Notes: generated by a model from the sequence alone, not told the origin. A stretch of DNA of 64,000 bases from Bacteroidales bacterium (GCA_030637515.1 DAOWGM010000155.1:44633-108632); one strand, 5' to 3'; numbered from the stretch's first letter, positions 35,186-45,127 are shown. Program-made: numbers and translations.

Positions 35186-36866
35186 ATTAAAGAAAATATT
35201 AAAAGCACTGTTAAAAACCATAGCTATACTGGTAATTCTCGTATTGATTTTAGTTGTTATTTTCAAAATAACAACTAAACTTAATCCACCTGAAATACAG
35301 AATTCAATAGTTGAAAATTTAGAAAGAACAACAATTGATTCTAACTTTTATTCTATTAATAAAAACTGGCTTCAAAAGAATGATCATGGATTATGGGAAA
35401 TGTATATTGAAGGTGCTGCATATGAGCGTGGAATAATTAATGGTAAACTTTCGAAAGAACTCATTTACAAACAAGAAAATGCTTTTGTAAACCAAATTAA
35501 GGTGATGATTCCATCAGAGCGTTATCTTAAATTTCTCAAAAGCTTTATTGCATTCTTTAATCGTAATATTGATGAACACATTATTGAAGAATATCAGCAG
35601 GAAATTTACGGTATTTCACAATCTGCTTCTAACCAATTTGATTTTATTGCTCCCAATTATCATCGTATTTTAAATTATCATGCGGCTCATGATATTGGCC
35701 ATGCTTTGCAAAATATGAATTTAGTAGCATGTACAGCCTTTTCAGGTTGGGATTCACGATCAGCCGATAGTTCATTAATTATAGGTCGAAACTTTGATTT
35801 TTATGTTGGTGATGAATTTGCTGAAGATAAAATAGTCCTATTTTGTGATCCGGAAGAAGGACACAATTTTATGATTGTTACTTGGGGCGGAATGATTGGT
35901 GCTACATCTGGCATGAACGATCAGGGATTAACTGTAACATTAAATGCAGCAAAATCTGATATTCCTTATAGCGCGGCAACTCCGGTTTCACTGGTGGCAA
36001 GGGAAATTCTACAATATGCTTCTACCATTGAAGAAGCATATGAGATTGCTAAAAAAAGAAAAATGTTTGTATCGGAATCTTTATTTATTGGATCTGCAAA
36101 AGATGGCAGAACAACAATCATAGAAAAATCACCAGACAATCAAGCATTATTTAAAACCGATAAGGATTTTATTATTTGCAGCAATCATTTTCAGAGTGAA
36201 GAATTGAAAAAGGAAGAATTTGCCAACGCAAAAATATGTGATTACGCTACAACTTATCGATATAAAAGAGTTGAAGAACTTTTAGATCAGAATTCCCAAC
36301 TGAATATTAAAAATGTTGCTGAAATATTACGTGATCAAAAAGGCTTGAAAAATGAAAATATCGGAATGGGAAATGAAAAAGCGGTAAACCAATTAATAGC
36401 ACATCATTCCATTATTTTTAAACCAGAAGAATTAAAAGCTTGGGTTTCAACTTCTCCTTTTCAATTGGGTGAATATGTTTGTTATGATCTGAACGAAGTT
36501 TTTGCGGAAGCTAAAGAGATTAAAGAATCAACAATTATTTATAATGATGAACTAACTATAACGGCAGATTTATTCTTATCTTCCTCTGATTATAAAAACT
36601 TTATTCGTTTTAAAGATATTAGATCAGAAATTAAAAATGCTATAAAAACAGATAATCGAATTCCTGACGAAGCTTTTATTTTCAATGAAATGATTGCATT
36701 GAACCGCGAATTCTTTGAAACATTTGTATACATTGGCGATTATTTTAATCATTTTAAAATTAAGGATAAAGCGGTTTTAGCATACAAAAAAGCATTAACA
36801 AAAGAAATCCCTAATATTTATCAAAAAGAGAATATTCAGGAAAAAATAAACGACCTGGAAAACTAA
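35178..36866 (+). CDS. C45-family autoproteolytic acyltransferase/hydrolase
   Basis: The 562-residue protein has an N-terminal membrane anchor (residues 8-33). An acyl-CoA:6-aminopenicillanate acyltransferase-type (C45) domain follows. VACTAFSGW supplies the Cys expected to become the N-terminal nucleophile after self-cleavage (about residue 190). GRNFDFYVGDE and GMNDQGLTVTLNA are conserved family blocks. The C-terminus is TPR-like. It would form or cleave an amide or ester in the periplasm. It lies between two CrtI-like genes. Confidence 0.8.
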   Translation: MHRLKKILKALLKTIAILVILVLILVVIFKITTKLNPPEIQNSIVENLERTTIDSNFYSINKNWLQKNDHGLWEMYIEGAAYERGIINGKLSKELIYKQENAFVNQIKVMIPSERYLKFLKSFIAFFNRNIDEHIIEEYQQEIYGISQSASNQFDFIAPNYHRILNYHAAHDIGHALQNMNLVACTAFSGWDSRSADSSLIIGRNFDFYVGDEFAEDKIVLFCDPEEGHNFMIVTWGGMIGATSGMNDQGLTVTLNAAKSDIPYSAATPVSLVAREILQYASTIEEAYEIAKKRKMFVSESLFIGSAKDGRTTIIEKSPDNQALFKTDKDFIICSNHFQSEELKKEEFANAKICDYATTYRYKRVEELLDQNSQLNIKNVAEILRDQKGLKNENIGMGNEKAVNQLIAHHSIIFKPEELKAWVSTSPFQLGEYVCYDLNEVFAEAKEIKESTIIYNDELTITADLFLSSSDYKNFIRFKDIRSEIKNAIKTDNRIPDEAFIFNEMIALNREFFETFVYIGDYFNHFKIKDKAVLAYKKALTKEIPNIYQKENIQEKINDLEN

Positions 36867-36898
36867 AATAGAATTATTAACATTCTAAATAAACCTAA

Positions 36899-38563
36899 AT
36901 GCCTGAACAATTTAACCAAACAGATTACGACATTGCCATTATCGGAGCAGGAATTAGTGGATTAACCGCTGCAGCTATTGCCGGTAAATTTGGATTAAAA
37001 TGTTGTATTCTTGAAAAAGAACCAAAAGCAGGAGGTTATTTAGCAGGATTCAGCAAAGATGGATTTCATTTCGATACTGCTATTCATTGGCTGAATCAGT
37101 GCAACAAAGACGAAATGGCAGGGCGAATTTTCAATATGATTGGCACTGATGGTCCGAAAATAAAAACCATGAAGAAAATTCACCGCTTTAAAGGTGAAAC
37201 ATACGATTATCTGCTTACGAACAATCCTGATGAACTAAAAGAAAAACTAATTTCAGATTTTCCACATGAAGAAAAAGGCATCAGAAAATTCTTTTATGCA
37301 GCAAAAAAAATTGGAAAAGGCTCTTTAAAATATGCCAATCTTTTTAGAACAGAAGAAAGCATGTCGGCTTTTGAAAAACCTCTTTTTAAGCTTAAGCTTT
37401 TAAAATTCGTTCTTCCGCTTATTAAATATGTTTTTTATAATGGCGAAAAAGGTGTTCCTAAAGGATTAAACAAATTCTTTAAAGATAAAGACTTACATAA
37501 ACTATACAGTTCTGAAAAAGATCTACTTTCATGCCTATTCCCAATTGCATGGGCGTATAATAATGGTTATCAGATAATAGAAAAAGGTGGTGCAAGAGTT
37601 TTTATTCAGTGGCTTACGCATATAAATAAAAAACTGAGAAATGATTTGATTCTGAATGCTGAAGTTAAAAAGCTTGAAGTCAACAACAAAATCTGTGAAA
37701 GCATTATATATCAGCAAAAAGGAAAAGAATATAAAATAAAAAGCAAATATGTAGTTTCTACCAATGATATTGAAACTTTGTACACAAAAATGCTACAAGC
37801 AGATGTCGCTTCTCCTAAATTTAAATCAAAATTAAACGATGCTATTTTATACAGTTCGGCGGTTACTGTTTCTATTGCCATAGATTGCCCTGCTGAAGAC
37901 TTAGGAATTAATCAGGAATTAATCAGCTTGACAAAAGAAGGTATAAAACGAGATGATCATAATGGTGGAGATCCTTTACTAAGTGATATAAGTATAATTG
38001 CACCATCTGCAAGGGACAAATCACTTACCCCTGAAGGGAAAGGATTAATTACATTGTTAATTCCCGCATATATTGATTATAATGATTATTGGCAAACGGA
38101 AAAAGATGAAAATGGAAAATTTATCCGTGGGAAAAAGTATAAAGAACTTAAAAATAAAGTTGCAGAAACGCTAATTCAACGGGTTGAAAAAGAATTATCC
38201 ATTGATTTAAAGAATCATATTCTATTTTATGATGTTTCCACACCAATAACTTATTACCGATACACAGGAAATAAAAACGGTACCATGATGGGTGCACGAC
38301 CCGGAAAAGAAAATATGCAGGCTGGAATAGCCCATCATCAAACTCCTGTAAAAAACCTGATATTAGGCGGTCACTGGGCTGAATTAGGCGGTGGCGTTCC
38401 AATTTGTGCAAAAACAGCCATAAATTCCATACTACTGATTCTTAAAAAAGAAAATAAAGAGTCCTTCAAACTGCTGGCAAATTATATGGATGGGGAAATG
38501 GGTATTGAAGAATTAAACAGCTCATCTCTTGTTACGAATTATGATAATTCTTGGACAAATTAA
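36899..38563 (+). CDS. Second CrtI-like FAD-dependent oxidoreductase
   Basis: The 554-residue flavoprotein has IAIIGAGISGLTAAAIAGKF at the N-terminus and AGGYLAGFSKDGFHFDTAIHW. A C-terminal GGHWAELGGGVP FAD-contact segment is also visible. It is longer than and clearly diverged from 33695-35185. The pair may act on the two ends or the two configurations of the polyene. A candidate promoter follows, so the main operon probably ends here. Confidence 0.87.
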   Translation: MPEQFNQTDYDIAIIGAGISGLTAAAIAGKFGLKCCILEKEPKAGGYLAGFSKDGFHFDTAIHWLNQCNKDEMAGRIFNMIGTDGPKIKTMKKIHRFKGETYDYLLTNNPDELKEKLISDFPHEEKGIRKFFYAAKKIGKGSLKYANLFRTEESMSAFEKPLFKLKLLKFVLPLIKYVFYNGEKGVPKGLNKFFKDKDLHKLYSSEKDLLSCLFPIAWAYNNGYQIIEKGGARVFIQWLTHINKKLRNDLILNAEVKKLEVNNKICESIIYQQKGKEYKIKSKYVVSTNDIETLYTKMLQADVASPKFKSKLNDAILYSSAVTVSIAIDCPAEDLGINQELISLTKEGIKRDDHNGGDPLLSDISIIAPSARDKSLTPEGKGLITLLIPAYIDYNDYWQTEKDENGKFIRGKKYKELKNKVAETLIQRVEKELSIDLKNHILFYDVSTPITYYRYTGNKNGTMMGARPGKENMQAGIAHHQTPVKNLILGGHWAELGGGVPICAKTAINSILLILKKENKESFKLLANYMDGEMGIEELNSSSLVTNYDNSWTN

Positions 38564-38597
38564 GAGTTTCTTAATTTAAAAGAATAAAAATTTATCC

Positions 38598-38605
38598 TAT
38601 TTTTG
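38598..38605 (+). promoter_or_regulatory. Candidate -7 box for the TPR lipoprotein gene
   Basis: TATTTTTG matches TAnnTTTG, with TTTA 19 bases upstream in the place of the -33 element. It is 25 bases before the ATG. Confidence 0.45.
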
Positions 38606-38630
38606 CCCACCTTATAAAACTTATACAAAC

Positions 38631-39506
38631 ATGAAATTTTCTAAATTAATTCTATTAATAATTTCAATTATTATATTTCATTCTTGCTCAATAACAAAGC
38701 TTGCAGATGAGGGACAATTAGCATACCAAGAAGAAAACTATGAAGCAGCACTTGCAAGTTGGGACCAAATTATTGAAAGTGCCGAAAGTAAGGGCAAAAA
38801 AGCAAAAGCACCGATTTATTATAAAAGTGGAATCTCTGCATATAAATTAGAACAAACAGATAAAGCCCAAAAATATCTTGAGTCAGCAAAAGGATTGGGT
38901 TATTCATCACCGGAATTGTATGCATCTTTAGCCAAAATATACAAAAACATTGATAACTTATCAAAGGAAATAACTGTACTTGAGATTTATCGCGAAAAAT
39001 ATCCGCAAGGGAATGAAATTAACAACATTAGTGCTCGTTTGCTTGAAACATATGCAGAAAGTGAAAACTGGGATTTGGGAGTTGGTTTATGGTCAGAAAT
39101 TGAAGAACAAGCTCAATCAGATGCAGGAATGCTCGCGAGTTACTTAATCATAAATAAGAATTTAAATAATACCTCAACAAGCGACAAACTTGCACAACAA
39201 ATTATAAAACTGGAAGCAAATAATATTACAGCATTGGAATATTATGCAGAAAAATATTTCTGGAAGGCTGAAAACCTTTATGTTACAGAAATGAAAGCTT
39301 ATAAAAATAAGAAAACTTCAAGTCAGTATAAAAAACTGCTAAAAGCATTAGATAAAGTTTGGCCTAACTTTAAAAAATCGCGTAATTATTTCCTAAAGCT
39401 TTATAAAATAGATCCGAAACCTGAATATGCTAAATACCTCGGAAATATTTATACCCGCTATGATGACAAGAAAAAAGCGGCATATTATTATAAAAGAGCT
39501 AAATAA
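38631..39506 (+). CDS. TPR-repeat lipoprotein
   Basis: The 291-residue protein starts with a lipoprotein signal (LILLIISIIIFHSC, lipobox Cys at about 19). Tetratricopeptide-like helical pairs follow (GQLAYQEENYEAALASWDQI; YKSGISAYKLEQTDKAQKYLESAK; a last one KYLGNIYTRYDDKKKAAYYYKRAK). It is a likely periplasm-facing scaffold. It has its own promoter-like box. Whether it belongs to the pigment pathway or is a housekeeping gene is unclear. Confidence 0.8.
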   Translation: MKFSKLILLIISIIIFHSCSITKLADEGQLAYQEENYEAALASWDQIIESAESKGKKAKAPIYYKSGISAYKLEQTDKAQKYLESAKGLGYSSPELYASLAKIYKNIDNLSKEITVLEIYREKYPQGNEINNISARLLETYAESENWDLGVGLWSEIEEQAQSDAGMLASYLIINKNLNNTSTSDKLAQQIIKLEANNITALEYYAEKYFWKAENLYVTEMKAYKNKKTSSQYKKLLKALDKVWPNFKKSRNYFLKLYKIDPKPEYAKYLGNIYTRYDDKKKAAYYYKRAK

Positions 39507-39555
39507 ATTAATCTTCTAAGATAAAAGATGGTATCCAAAGGTTTTCACACTTCAA

Positions 39556-39638
39556 CATCCTTCGACAAGCTCAGGATGACATTGCTTAGTGTGACAATGC
39601 ATATAGCAAAAGGTATCATCTTGAGCCTGTCGAAAAAT
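39556..39638. repeat. MITE-like inverted repeat after the TPR gene
   Basis: CATCCTTCGACAAGCTCAGGATGACA faces ATCATCTTGAGCCTGTCGAA. It is the third clear copy of the family. The rest of the 269-base gap 39507-39775 is AT-rich DNA with the next gene's -7 box. Confidence 0.8.
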
Positions 39639-39746
39639 AGACACCATAATCTTCATTCTTTTTAAAATCTCTATTTATTCAAAAAAAATACATAAAAATT
39701 TAATAAATAAATTCTTCGTTTTTTCCTTCGTTTAAGCTAAAGATGT

Positions 39747-39754
39747 TAAATTTG
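39747..39754 (+). promoter_or_regulatory. Candidate -7 box for the PaaK-like ligase gene
   Basis: TAAATTTG matches TAnnTTTG and lies 21 bases before the ATG. No clean -33 element at the standard distance. Confidence 0.4.
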
Positions 39755-39775
39755 GGTTTTATATAAAAAATCAAC

Positions 39776-41080
39776 ATGAATATATTCCCCGAAGATATCG
39801 ATCACAAATCAACCGATGAAATTAGAACATATCAGGAAGAGCAATTAAAAGTTCTACTTCAATATGTAAATAAAAATTCAAAGTTTTATTCTGATCTTTT
39901 TAAAGAGAACAATGTTGATATTAAAGATATAAAGACACTTGAAGATCTTCAAAAAATACCTTTTACAACCAAAGATGATCTTTACGAACAAAACGATGAT
40001 TTTATTTGCGTTGATAGTCGTAAGATAGTTGATTATATAACTACTTCGGGAACTTTAGGTGATCCTGTAACTTTTGCAATGACCGATGCTGATCTGGAAC
40101 GATTAGCTTACAATGAATATATTTCGTTTTTGTGTTCTGATGGAAGTCCTGATGATATTTACCAATTAATGGTAACCTTAGACCGCCGATTTATGGCCGG
40201 ATTAGCTTATTTCTTAGGAATTAAGAAAATGGGTGCTGGAATGGTTCGTGTTGGTAATGGTATGATTGAATTACAATGGGATACCATTCAAAGAATAAAA
40301 CCCAATGCTCTGATTGCTGTTCCTTCATTCATTCTAAAACTAATTGAATATGCAGAAGCAAACGGTATTGATTATAAAAACTCAAGCATAAAAAAAGCAA
40401 TTTGTATTGGTGAATCATTACGAAATTCTGATTTTACTTTAAATACATTGGGTCAACGAATAAAAGACAAGTGGGATATTAAATTATATTCTACTTATGC
40501 TTCAACAGAAATGGGTGCTGCATTTGCTGAGTGTGGACAAAGTATTGGAGGACATCATCGTCCAGAATTGCTAATTGTTGAATTTGTTGATGAATATAAC
40601 AATCCTGTTTCTGAAGACGAAGCTGGTGAGCTTGTTATCACTACTCTTGGTGTTGAAGGAATGCCTTTAATCCGTTTCAAAACCGGCGATGTAGTACAAC
40701 ACTTTACTGAAGCTTGTGCCTGTGGACGAAGTTCAATGCGTTTAGGTCCTGTAATTGGTCGTAAAAACGAAATGATAAAGTATAAAGGAACAACACTTTA
40801 TCCTCCTGCATTGTACGATATTCTAAATGATATGGAATATGTAGAGAATTATATTATTGAAGTTTCTACAAACCAAATTGGAACCGACGATATTTTAATT
40901 CGTATTGCTACCAACGGAAACAAACCCGAAAACTTCGAGAAGTTTATTAAAGACCATTTTAGAGCAAAACTACGAGTTGCTCCTACCATTCAGTTCGAAT
41001 CCAAAGAAGAAATTAACAAAGTTAAATTCCCGGAATTAAAGCGTAAACCAGTTGTGTTTATTGATAAAAGAAGGAAGTAG
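39776..41080 (+). CDS. Phenylacetate-CoA ligase-like adenylate-forming enzyme
   Basis: The 434-residue AMP-binding protein is of the PaaK type: TTSGTLGDPVTFA (phosphate-binding loop), YASTEMG (adenine site), IRFKTGDVV with TGD, and a C-terminal domain with KFPELKRKP carrying a Lys. A CACG segment is in the usual PaaK zinc-like position. It would activate an aromatic acid; in this context p-coumarate from the lyase is the best candidate. It is transcribed from its own promoter downstream of the main operon. Confidence 0.85.
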   Translation: MNIFPEDIDHKSTDEIRTYQEEQLKVLLQYVNKNSKFYSDLFKENNVDIKDIKTLEDLQKIPFTTKDDLYEQNDDFICVDSRKIVDYITTSGTLGDPVTFAMTDADLERLAYNEYISFLCSDGSPDDIYQLMVTLDRRFMAGLAYFLGIKKMGAGMVRVGNGMIELQWDTIQRIKPNALIAVPSFILKLIEYAEANGIDYKNSSIKKAICIGESLRNSDFTLNTLGQRIKDKWDIKLYSTYASTEMGAAFAECGQSIGGHHRPELLIVEFVDEYNNPVSEDEAGELVITTLGVEGMPLIRFKTGDVVQHFTEACACGRSSMRLGPVIGRKNEMIKYKGTTLYPPALYDILNDMEYVENYIIEVSTNQIGTDDILIRIATNGNKPENFEKFIKDHFRAKLRVAPTIQFESKEEINKVKFPELKRKPVVFIDKRRK

Positions 41081-41577
41081 TTTTGATCTTAGCCATTAGC
41101 TTTTGGCTTTTTGCTGTTAGAAGTGAGTAATCAAAAAACGAATGTCATTCTGAACGAGACTGCCGGGAGGCAGATGAAGTGAAAGAATCTTAAAGACACA
41201 ACACGCATCTACAAATACTTTTTTTGGTTAGAATTCAGAAGTCGGAATTATAAGTAAGGAATTCATATTAATTATTAATACTTCTGTTCTCAAAAACATA
41301 GATTCCCGTCTTTACGGGAATGATAACAGAACAAAAAAACCTTTGTCATTCTGAACGAGTCTGCCGACAGGCAGGTAAAGTGAAAGAATCTTTAAAGCAC
41401 AACAAACATTTCTAAAGATTACCTGCCTTCAGCAGGCAGGCTACTTCATCCCTAAAGGACTCATCGTAATGACTCTTATGTTTTTCTTTCTCTGTCATCT
41501 TCCACTTGATCGAAGATCTAATAATAGATTGAATTACTTTCTAATATGAGATTCCCGCTTTTGCGGGAATGACAAAA
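41081..41577. repeat. Repeat-rich intergenic block
   Basis: Within about 500 bases there are two copies of a TGTCATTCTGAACGAG...GTGAAAGAATCTT element (41143-41190 and 41344-41399). An inverted element follows (GATTACCTGCCTTCAGCAGGCAGGCT...CTCATCGTAATGA, 41416-41473). Two small hairpins GATTCCCG-n-CGGGAATGA lie at 41301-41327 and 41550-41577. No gene is visible. A weak hairpin (AGCCA/TGGCT with T-run, about 41089-41115) may end the ligase transcript. Confidence 0.75.
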
Positions 41578-41580
41578 ACA

Positions 41581-41611
41581 AAAAAGCCTGACAAATTTTG
41601 CCAGGCTTTTT
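41581..41611. terminator. Strong hairpin terminator (A/T-flanked)
   Basis: AAAAAGCCTG pairs perfectly with CAGGCTTTTT over an 11-base loop. It lies just beyond the stop of the minus-strand T9SS protein gene and can serve both strands. Confidence 0.8.
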
Positions 41612-41627
41612 ATGTATGTAAAGTTTT

Positions 41628-43115
41628 CTATTCCTTTATAATCTTAGAAGAATAATTTCCTTCTTCTGTTTCTACTATTATGATGTACATTCCATTAACA
41701 AAACCCGATAAATCAATCGTTTCATTTTGTTGCACATTCGTTTTCTCGAATACAATTTTACCAGTTATATCAGAAACTTTTAGTTTTTGAATATGGTTTT
41801 CTGCAAAAAAAAGTTTTACAATACCCTCTGTTGGATTTGGGAAAATTAAAATACCTGCTTCTTCTATGTCTTTAATCCCAACATTACTGTGTAAGCTAAA
41901 TACTCTTACATGACCAACATCAGCATTATTACTTATTGCTCCTATAGCAATAAATGACCCATCAGAACTTAAACTTACTGAAAAACCTGATCCATCTCCT
42001 ACTGCTTCTCCATCAATATCTGAAATTATTTTTGTCCAGTATCCATCAATATTTTGGTATACTCTTACATGACCAGATTTTGTACCAATTCCATAATTAT
42101 CTTTAGCCCCAATTGCCACTATTGAACCATCGGAACTTAAGGTTACTGAAGTACCTGAATGATCCCAATTAGCTTCCCCATCAATATCTGAGCCTATTTG
42201 TGTCCAGGCTCCTGCATTATTTTGGTATATTCTTACATGTCCTGCGTAAGATCCATTTCCATCATTATTAAGTGCTCCAATAGCTACAACAGTACCATCT
42301 GAACTTAAACTTACTGAATGACCAGAATAATCATTTTCTGCTTCACCGTCAATATCAGCTCCTATTTGTGTCCAGTTGCCTGCAATATTTTCATAAATCC
42401 TCACATGACCACACAAAGAGCCGTTTACATCATTTCCAATTGCTCCAATAGCTACTATTGATCCATCAGAACTCAAACTTACAGAGCAACCTGACTTATC
42501 CTCTTCTGATTCACCATCAATATCTGCTCCGATCTGTGTCCAAGTTCCGGAAATATTTTTATAAATTCTTACATGACCAGAATTATGACCATTTCCATCA
42601 TTCTCATGAGCGCCAATAGCTAATATGGTTCCATTGGAATTCAAACATAACGACGCACCAGAAAAATCATTCTCTGCCTCCCCTTCAATATCTAAACCTA
42701 TTTGAGTCCACGTTCCTGATATGTTTTGATAAACTCTGACATGACCTGATTGAATACCATTTCCATCATTCCATGATCCGCCAATTGCAACTATAGAACC
42801 GTCAGAACTTAAACTTACCGAAGTACCAAAATAATCTTCTGACGCCTCCCCGTCAATATCTTCTCCAATCTGTGTCCAGATTCCGGAGATATATTGGTAT
42901 ATTCTTACATGACCAGCATTATAACCATTCCCATCATTTCTACATGCTCCAATAGCCACAACGATACCATCGGAACTTAAACTTACTGAACAGCCTGATT
43001 TGTCACCTTCTGCCTCTCCATCAATATCTACACCCACTTGTGTAAATGTTTGCGCATTTAATGTTGTTGTTATTCCAATGAATAACAGAAATACTAAAAA
43101 GTAATTTTTTCTCAT
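41628..43115 (-). CDS. T9SS-secreted repeat protein (FG-GAP/WD-like repeats)
   Basis: The 495-residue protein has a signal peptide ending TTLNAQ. Seven near-identical units of about 52 residues follow, each with WTQIGxDIDGEA, DxSGxSVSLSSDG, VAIGA and GHVRIYQN motifs. This is probably a seven-bladed beta-propeller. The C-terminal 75 residues (ILIFPNPTEGIVKL, SGFVNGMYIIIVETEEG, SSKIIKE) are a type A sorting domain for type IX secretion. The final protein is on the cell surface or released. The high identity between units suggests recent internal duplication. It is unlikely to be part of the pigment pathway. Confidence 0.85.
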   Translation of the reverse strand: MRKNYFLVFLLFIGITTTLNAQTFTQVGVDIDGEAEGDKSGCSVSLSSDGIVVAIGACRNDGNGYNAGHVRIYQYISGIWTQIGEDIDGEASEDYFGTSVSLSSDGSIVAIGGSWNDGNGIQSGHVRVYQNISGTWTQIGLDIEGEAENDFSGASLCLNSNGTILAIGAHENDGNGHNSGHVRIYKNISGTWTQIGADIDGESEEDKSGCSVSLSSDGSIVAIGAIGNDVNGSLCGHVRIYENIAGNWTQIGADIDGEAENDYSGHSVSLSSDGTVVAIGALNNDGNGSYAGHVRIYQNNAGAWTQIGSDIDGEANWDHSGTSVTLSSDGSIVAIGAKDNYGIGTKSGHVRVYQNIDGYWTKIISDIDGEAVGDGSGFSVSLSSDGSFIAIGAISNNADVGHVRVFSLHSNVGIKDIEEAGILIFPNPTEGIVKLFFAENHIQKLKVSDITGKIVFEKTNVQQNETIDLSGFVNGMYIIIVETEEGNYSSKIIKE

Positions 43116-43255
43116 AATAATATATTATAGTGACTAAATAATTTTCTCATTTTGAATGAAGTACACGAAGTTAATTATATTAATTTCATTTGCAAATGCT
43201 TTTTATTAACAGAATTAAGAATGCAGAATGAAGGAGTCAGAATTAAGAAGACAGA

Positions 43256-43315
43256 AGATTACCTGCCTGCAGTAGGCAGGCTTCTTCGTCCCAAAGGGAC
43301 TCATCGTAATGACAC
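43256..43315. repeat. Dispersed repeat in the 43116-43376 gap
   Basis: GATTACCTGCCTGCAGTAGGCAGGCTTCTTCGTCCCAAAGGGACTCATCGTAATGACA is a second copy of the element at 41416-41473. The palindrome CCTGCCTGCAGTAGGCAGG is its core. The remainder of the 261-base gap is AT-rich with no gene. Confidence 0.75.
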
Positions 43316-43376
43316 TTGTATTTAACATTAATTAATTTTACTACTTCATAAATACCAGCTTAGCATTACGTCCAAC

Positions 43377-43829
43377 CTATTCTTCAAATAAATTGTTAGA
43401 CTGTTTTTTGAATTCTTCGATAAAAGATTCAAGAATATCTTTGTCTTTTAATGAAAGCCTTACCCAACTTAAAGCTGCTTCCACCGTACTAAAGACTTTA
43501 ATTTTTACTGGCAGCTCTTTATTTAGTGTATCGAACTTGGTTCCAGCTACAACTTGTTTCGGTGTTTTTGTTATATGTGCTGCGTATCTTGTCCCAAAAA
43601 GTTTTGGATTATTTTTATGAAATTGCACCAGTTCCAGTACATCTTTTTTACTAAGACGTATATCTGCATCTCTGAAATCTATTAGTAAATTATAGTTTGG
43701 GTTGAAATCTTTATCGTTACTTTTTCGTTTATGAATTCTAATAAAATCTTCTATCTGTATTATGCCATAATAATATTCTAAGATTAGTTTCTTATCCTTA
43801 AGTATAATAAAATCTATATAATTCTTCAT
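43377..43829 (-). CDS. Small cytosolic protein, STAS/SpoIIAA-like in outline
   Basis: From the preferred ATG (43829, with AAAAAGG seven bases upstream) the protein is about 150 residues. YNLLIDFRDADIRLSKKDVLELVQFH and KQVVAGTKFDTLNKELPVKIKVFSTVEAALSWV have the alternating strand/helix pattern of small STAS-like proteins common in Bacteroidota. The family call is tentative. The track start at 43859 adds ten residues without a ribosome binding site. No tie to the cluster is visible. Confidence 0.6.
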   Translation of the reverse strand: MKNYIDFIILKDKKLILEYYYGIIQIEDFIRIHKRKSNDKDFNPNYNLLIDFRDADIRLSKKDVLELVQFHKNNPKLFGTRYAAHITKTPKQVVAGTKFDTLNKELPVKIKVFSTVEAALSWVRLSLKDKDILESFIEEFKKQSNNLFEE

Positions 43830-43906
43830 ATTGCCTTTTTGCATATAATTGAAATACAATAGCTATTAAATAACAAAAATTTAAATAAGGTGTTCAAAAC
43901 AGTTTA

Positions 43907-45127
43907 CTATCCGTTGTGCTTTTTGAAGACTAATGTAGCATTATGGCCTCCAAAAGCAAATGAGTTGCTTAAAACTACATTTAAATCTTGTTTTCGGGCT
44001 TTGTTTGGTACATAATCTAAATCCAATTCAGGATCTGGCTCGTCGTAGTTCATAGTTGGTGGAACAATTCCATCTTTAATTGCCAAAACACTAATCACAC
44101 CTTCAATTGCTCCAGCTGCACCTATGGTATGTCCGGTCATAGATTTTGTAGATGAAACCGGAATTTTGTATGCTTTATCGCCAAAAACTTTTTTAATTGC
44201 CTGCGTTTCGTATATATCATTTAACATGGTTGAAGTTCCATGCGCATTAATATAAGAAACTTCATTTTTTGAGATACCAGCATTTGTAAGTGCTAATTCC
44301 ATCGTATCTGCCATTCCTTCACCATCTGGTTTGGGAGCCATAATATTATACGATTCGTTGGTAAAAGCATAATCAACTAATTCAGCATAAATCTTTGCTC
44401 CACGTACTTTTGCCGATTCTTCCGATTCTAAAATCATGATTCCTGCTCCTTCTCCTATTACAAAACCATCACGGTTTTTTGAAAACGGACAACTTGCTTT
44501 TTCTGGATTTTCATTTTTAACTGCAAGGGCATAAATCCCATTAAACCCTTCGATTTCTTCTTTATTTATAATGGAATCGGCACCACCCACAATCATCATA
44601 TCGGCACGACCTGCTTTAATAGTATCGTAACCCAAAGCAATAGCAAAAGCCGAAGATGAACATGCTGATGAAGTTGTAAAGTTTGGACCTTCAATATTGT
44701 AACGCATTCCAATCCAAGCAGACATGGCATTATTCATTCGCTTTAAAATCAAGTTTTTAGAACTAGTTCCTTGTTCCGTACTTGAATCACCGGTATTAAC
44801 AACTCCAAGAATAACACCAACGCGTTTTTTGTTTAACTGATCAAAATTGATGTTGTGTTTTTCAACCGCCTCAATAGCACAAACGTATGACATTTGCGTA
44901 ACACGAGTCATTTGTTTTGAAAGTCGCTTTTTAATTAAAGAAGCCGATTTTTCTGCGAATTCAGCATGAAGTTCTGCTGCAATCTGAGTTTGATTTTCTG
45001 AAGCATCAAATAATGATATTTTCTTAATACCACTTTTTCCTGCCTGTATATTTTTCCAGGTTTCTTCCCAATCAAGACCCAATGCTGTAAGCATATTAAA
45101 CCCGGTTACAACTACCTTCTTATTCAT
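43907..45127 (-). CDS. Beta-ketoacyl-ACP synthase (FabF-like), remote from the core
   Basis: The 406-residue ketosynthase is complete: Cys in TSSACSSSAFA, His in NAHGTSTMLND, Lys/His in SSTKSMTGHTIGAAG. It starts with the standard VVVTGFNMLTALG. It is the window's fourth complete ketosynthase and sits alone on the minus strand behind repeats. It could add a condensation for the right-arm genes or be a spare fatty-acid enzyme; the cluster context favours the first. Confidence 0.88.
   Translation of the reverse strand: MNKKVVVTGFNMLTALGLDWEETWKNIQAGKSGIKKISLFDASENQTQIAAELHAEFAEKSASLIKKRLSKQMTRVTQMSYVCAIEAVEKHNINFDQLNKKRVGVILGVVNTGDSSTEQGTSSKNLILKRMNNAMSAWIGMRYNIEGPNFTTSSACSSSAFAIALGYDTIKAGRADMMIVGGADSIINKEEIEGFNGIYALAVKNENPEKASCPFSKNRDGFVIGEGAGIMILESEESAKVRGAKIYAELVDYAFTNESYNIMAPKPDGEGMADTMELALTNAGISKNEVSYINAHGTSTMLNDIYETQAIKKVFGDKAYKIPVSSTKSMTGHTIGAAGAIEGVISVLAIKDGIVPPTMNYDEPDPELDLDYVPNKARKQDLNVVLSNSFAFGGHNATLVFKKHNG

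Noticed and set aside
41143-43315. Possible CRISPR array
   Set aside because: The repeats are few, of several different types, unevenly spaced and palindromic, with no cas genes; they are dispersed intergenic repeats.
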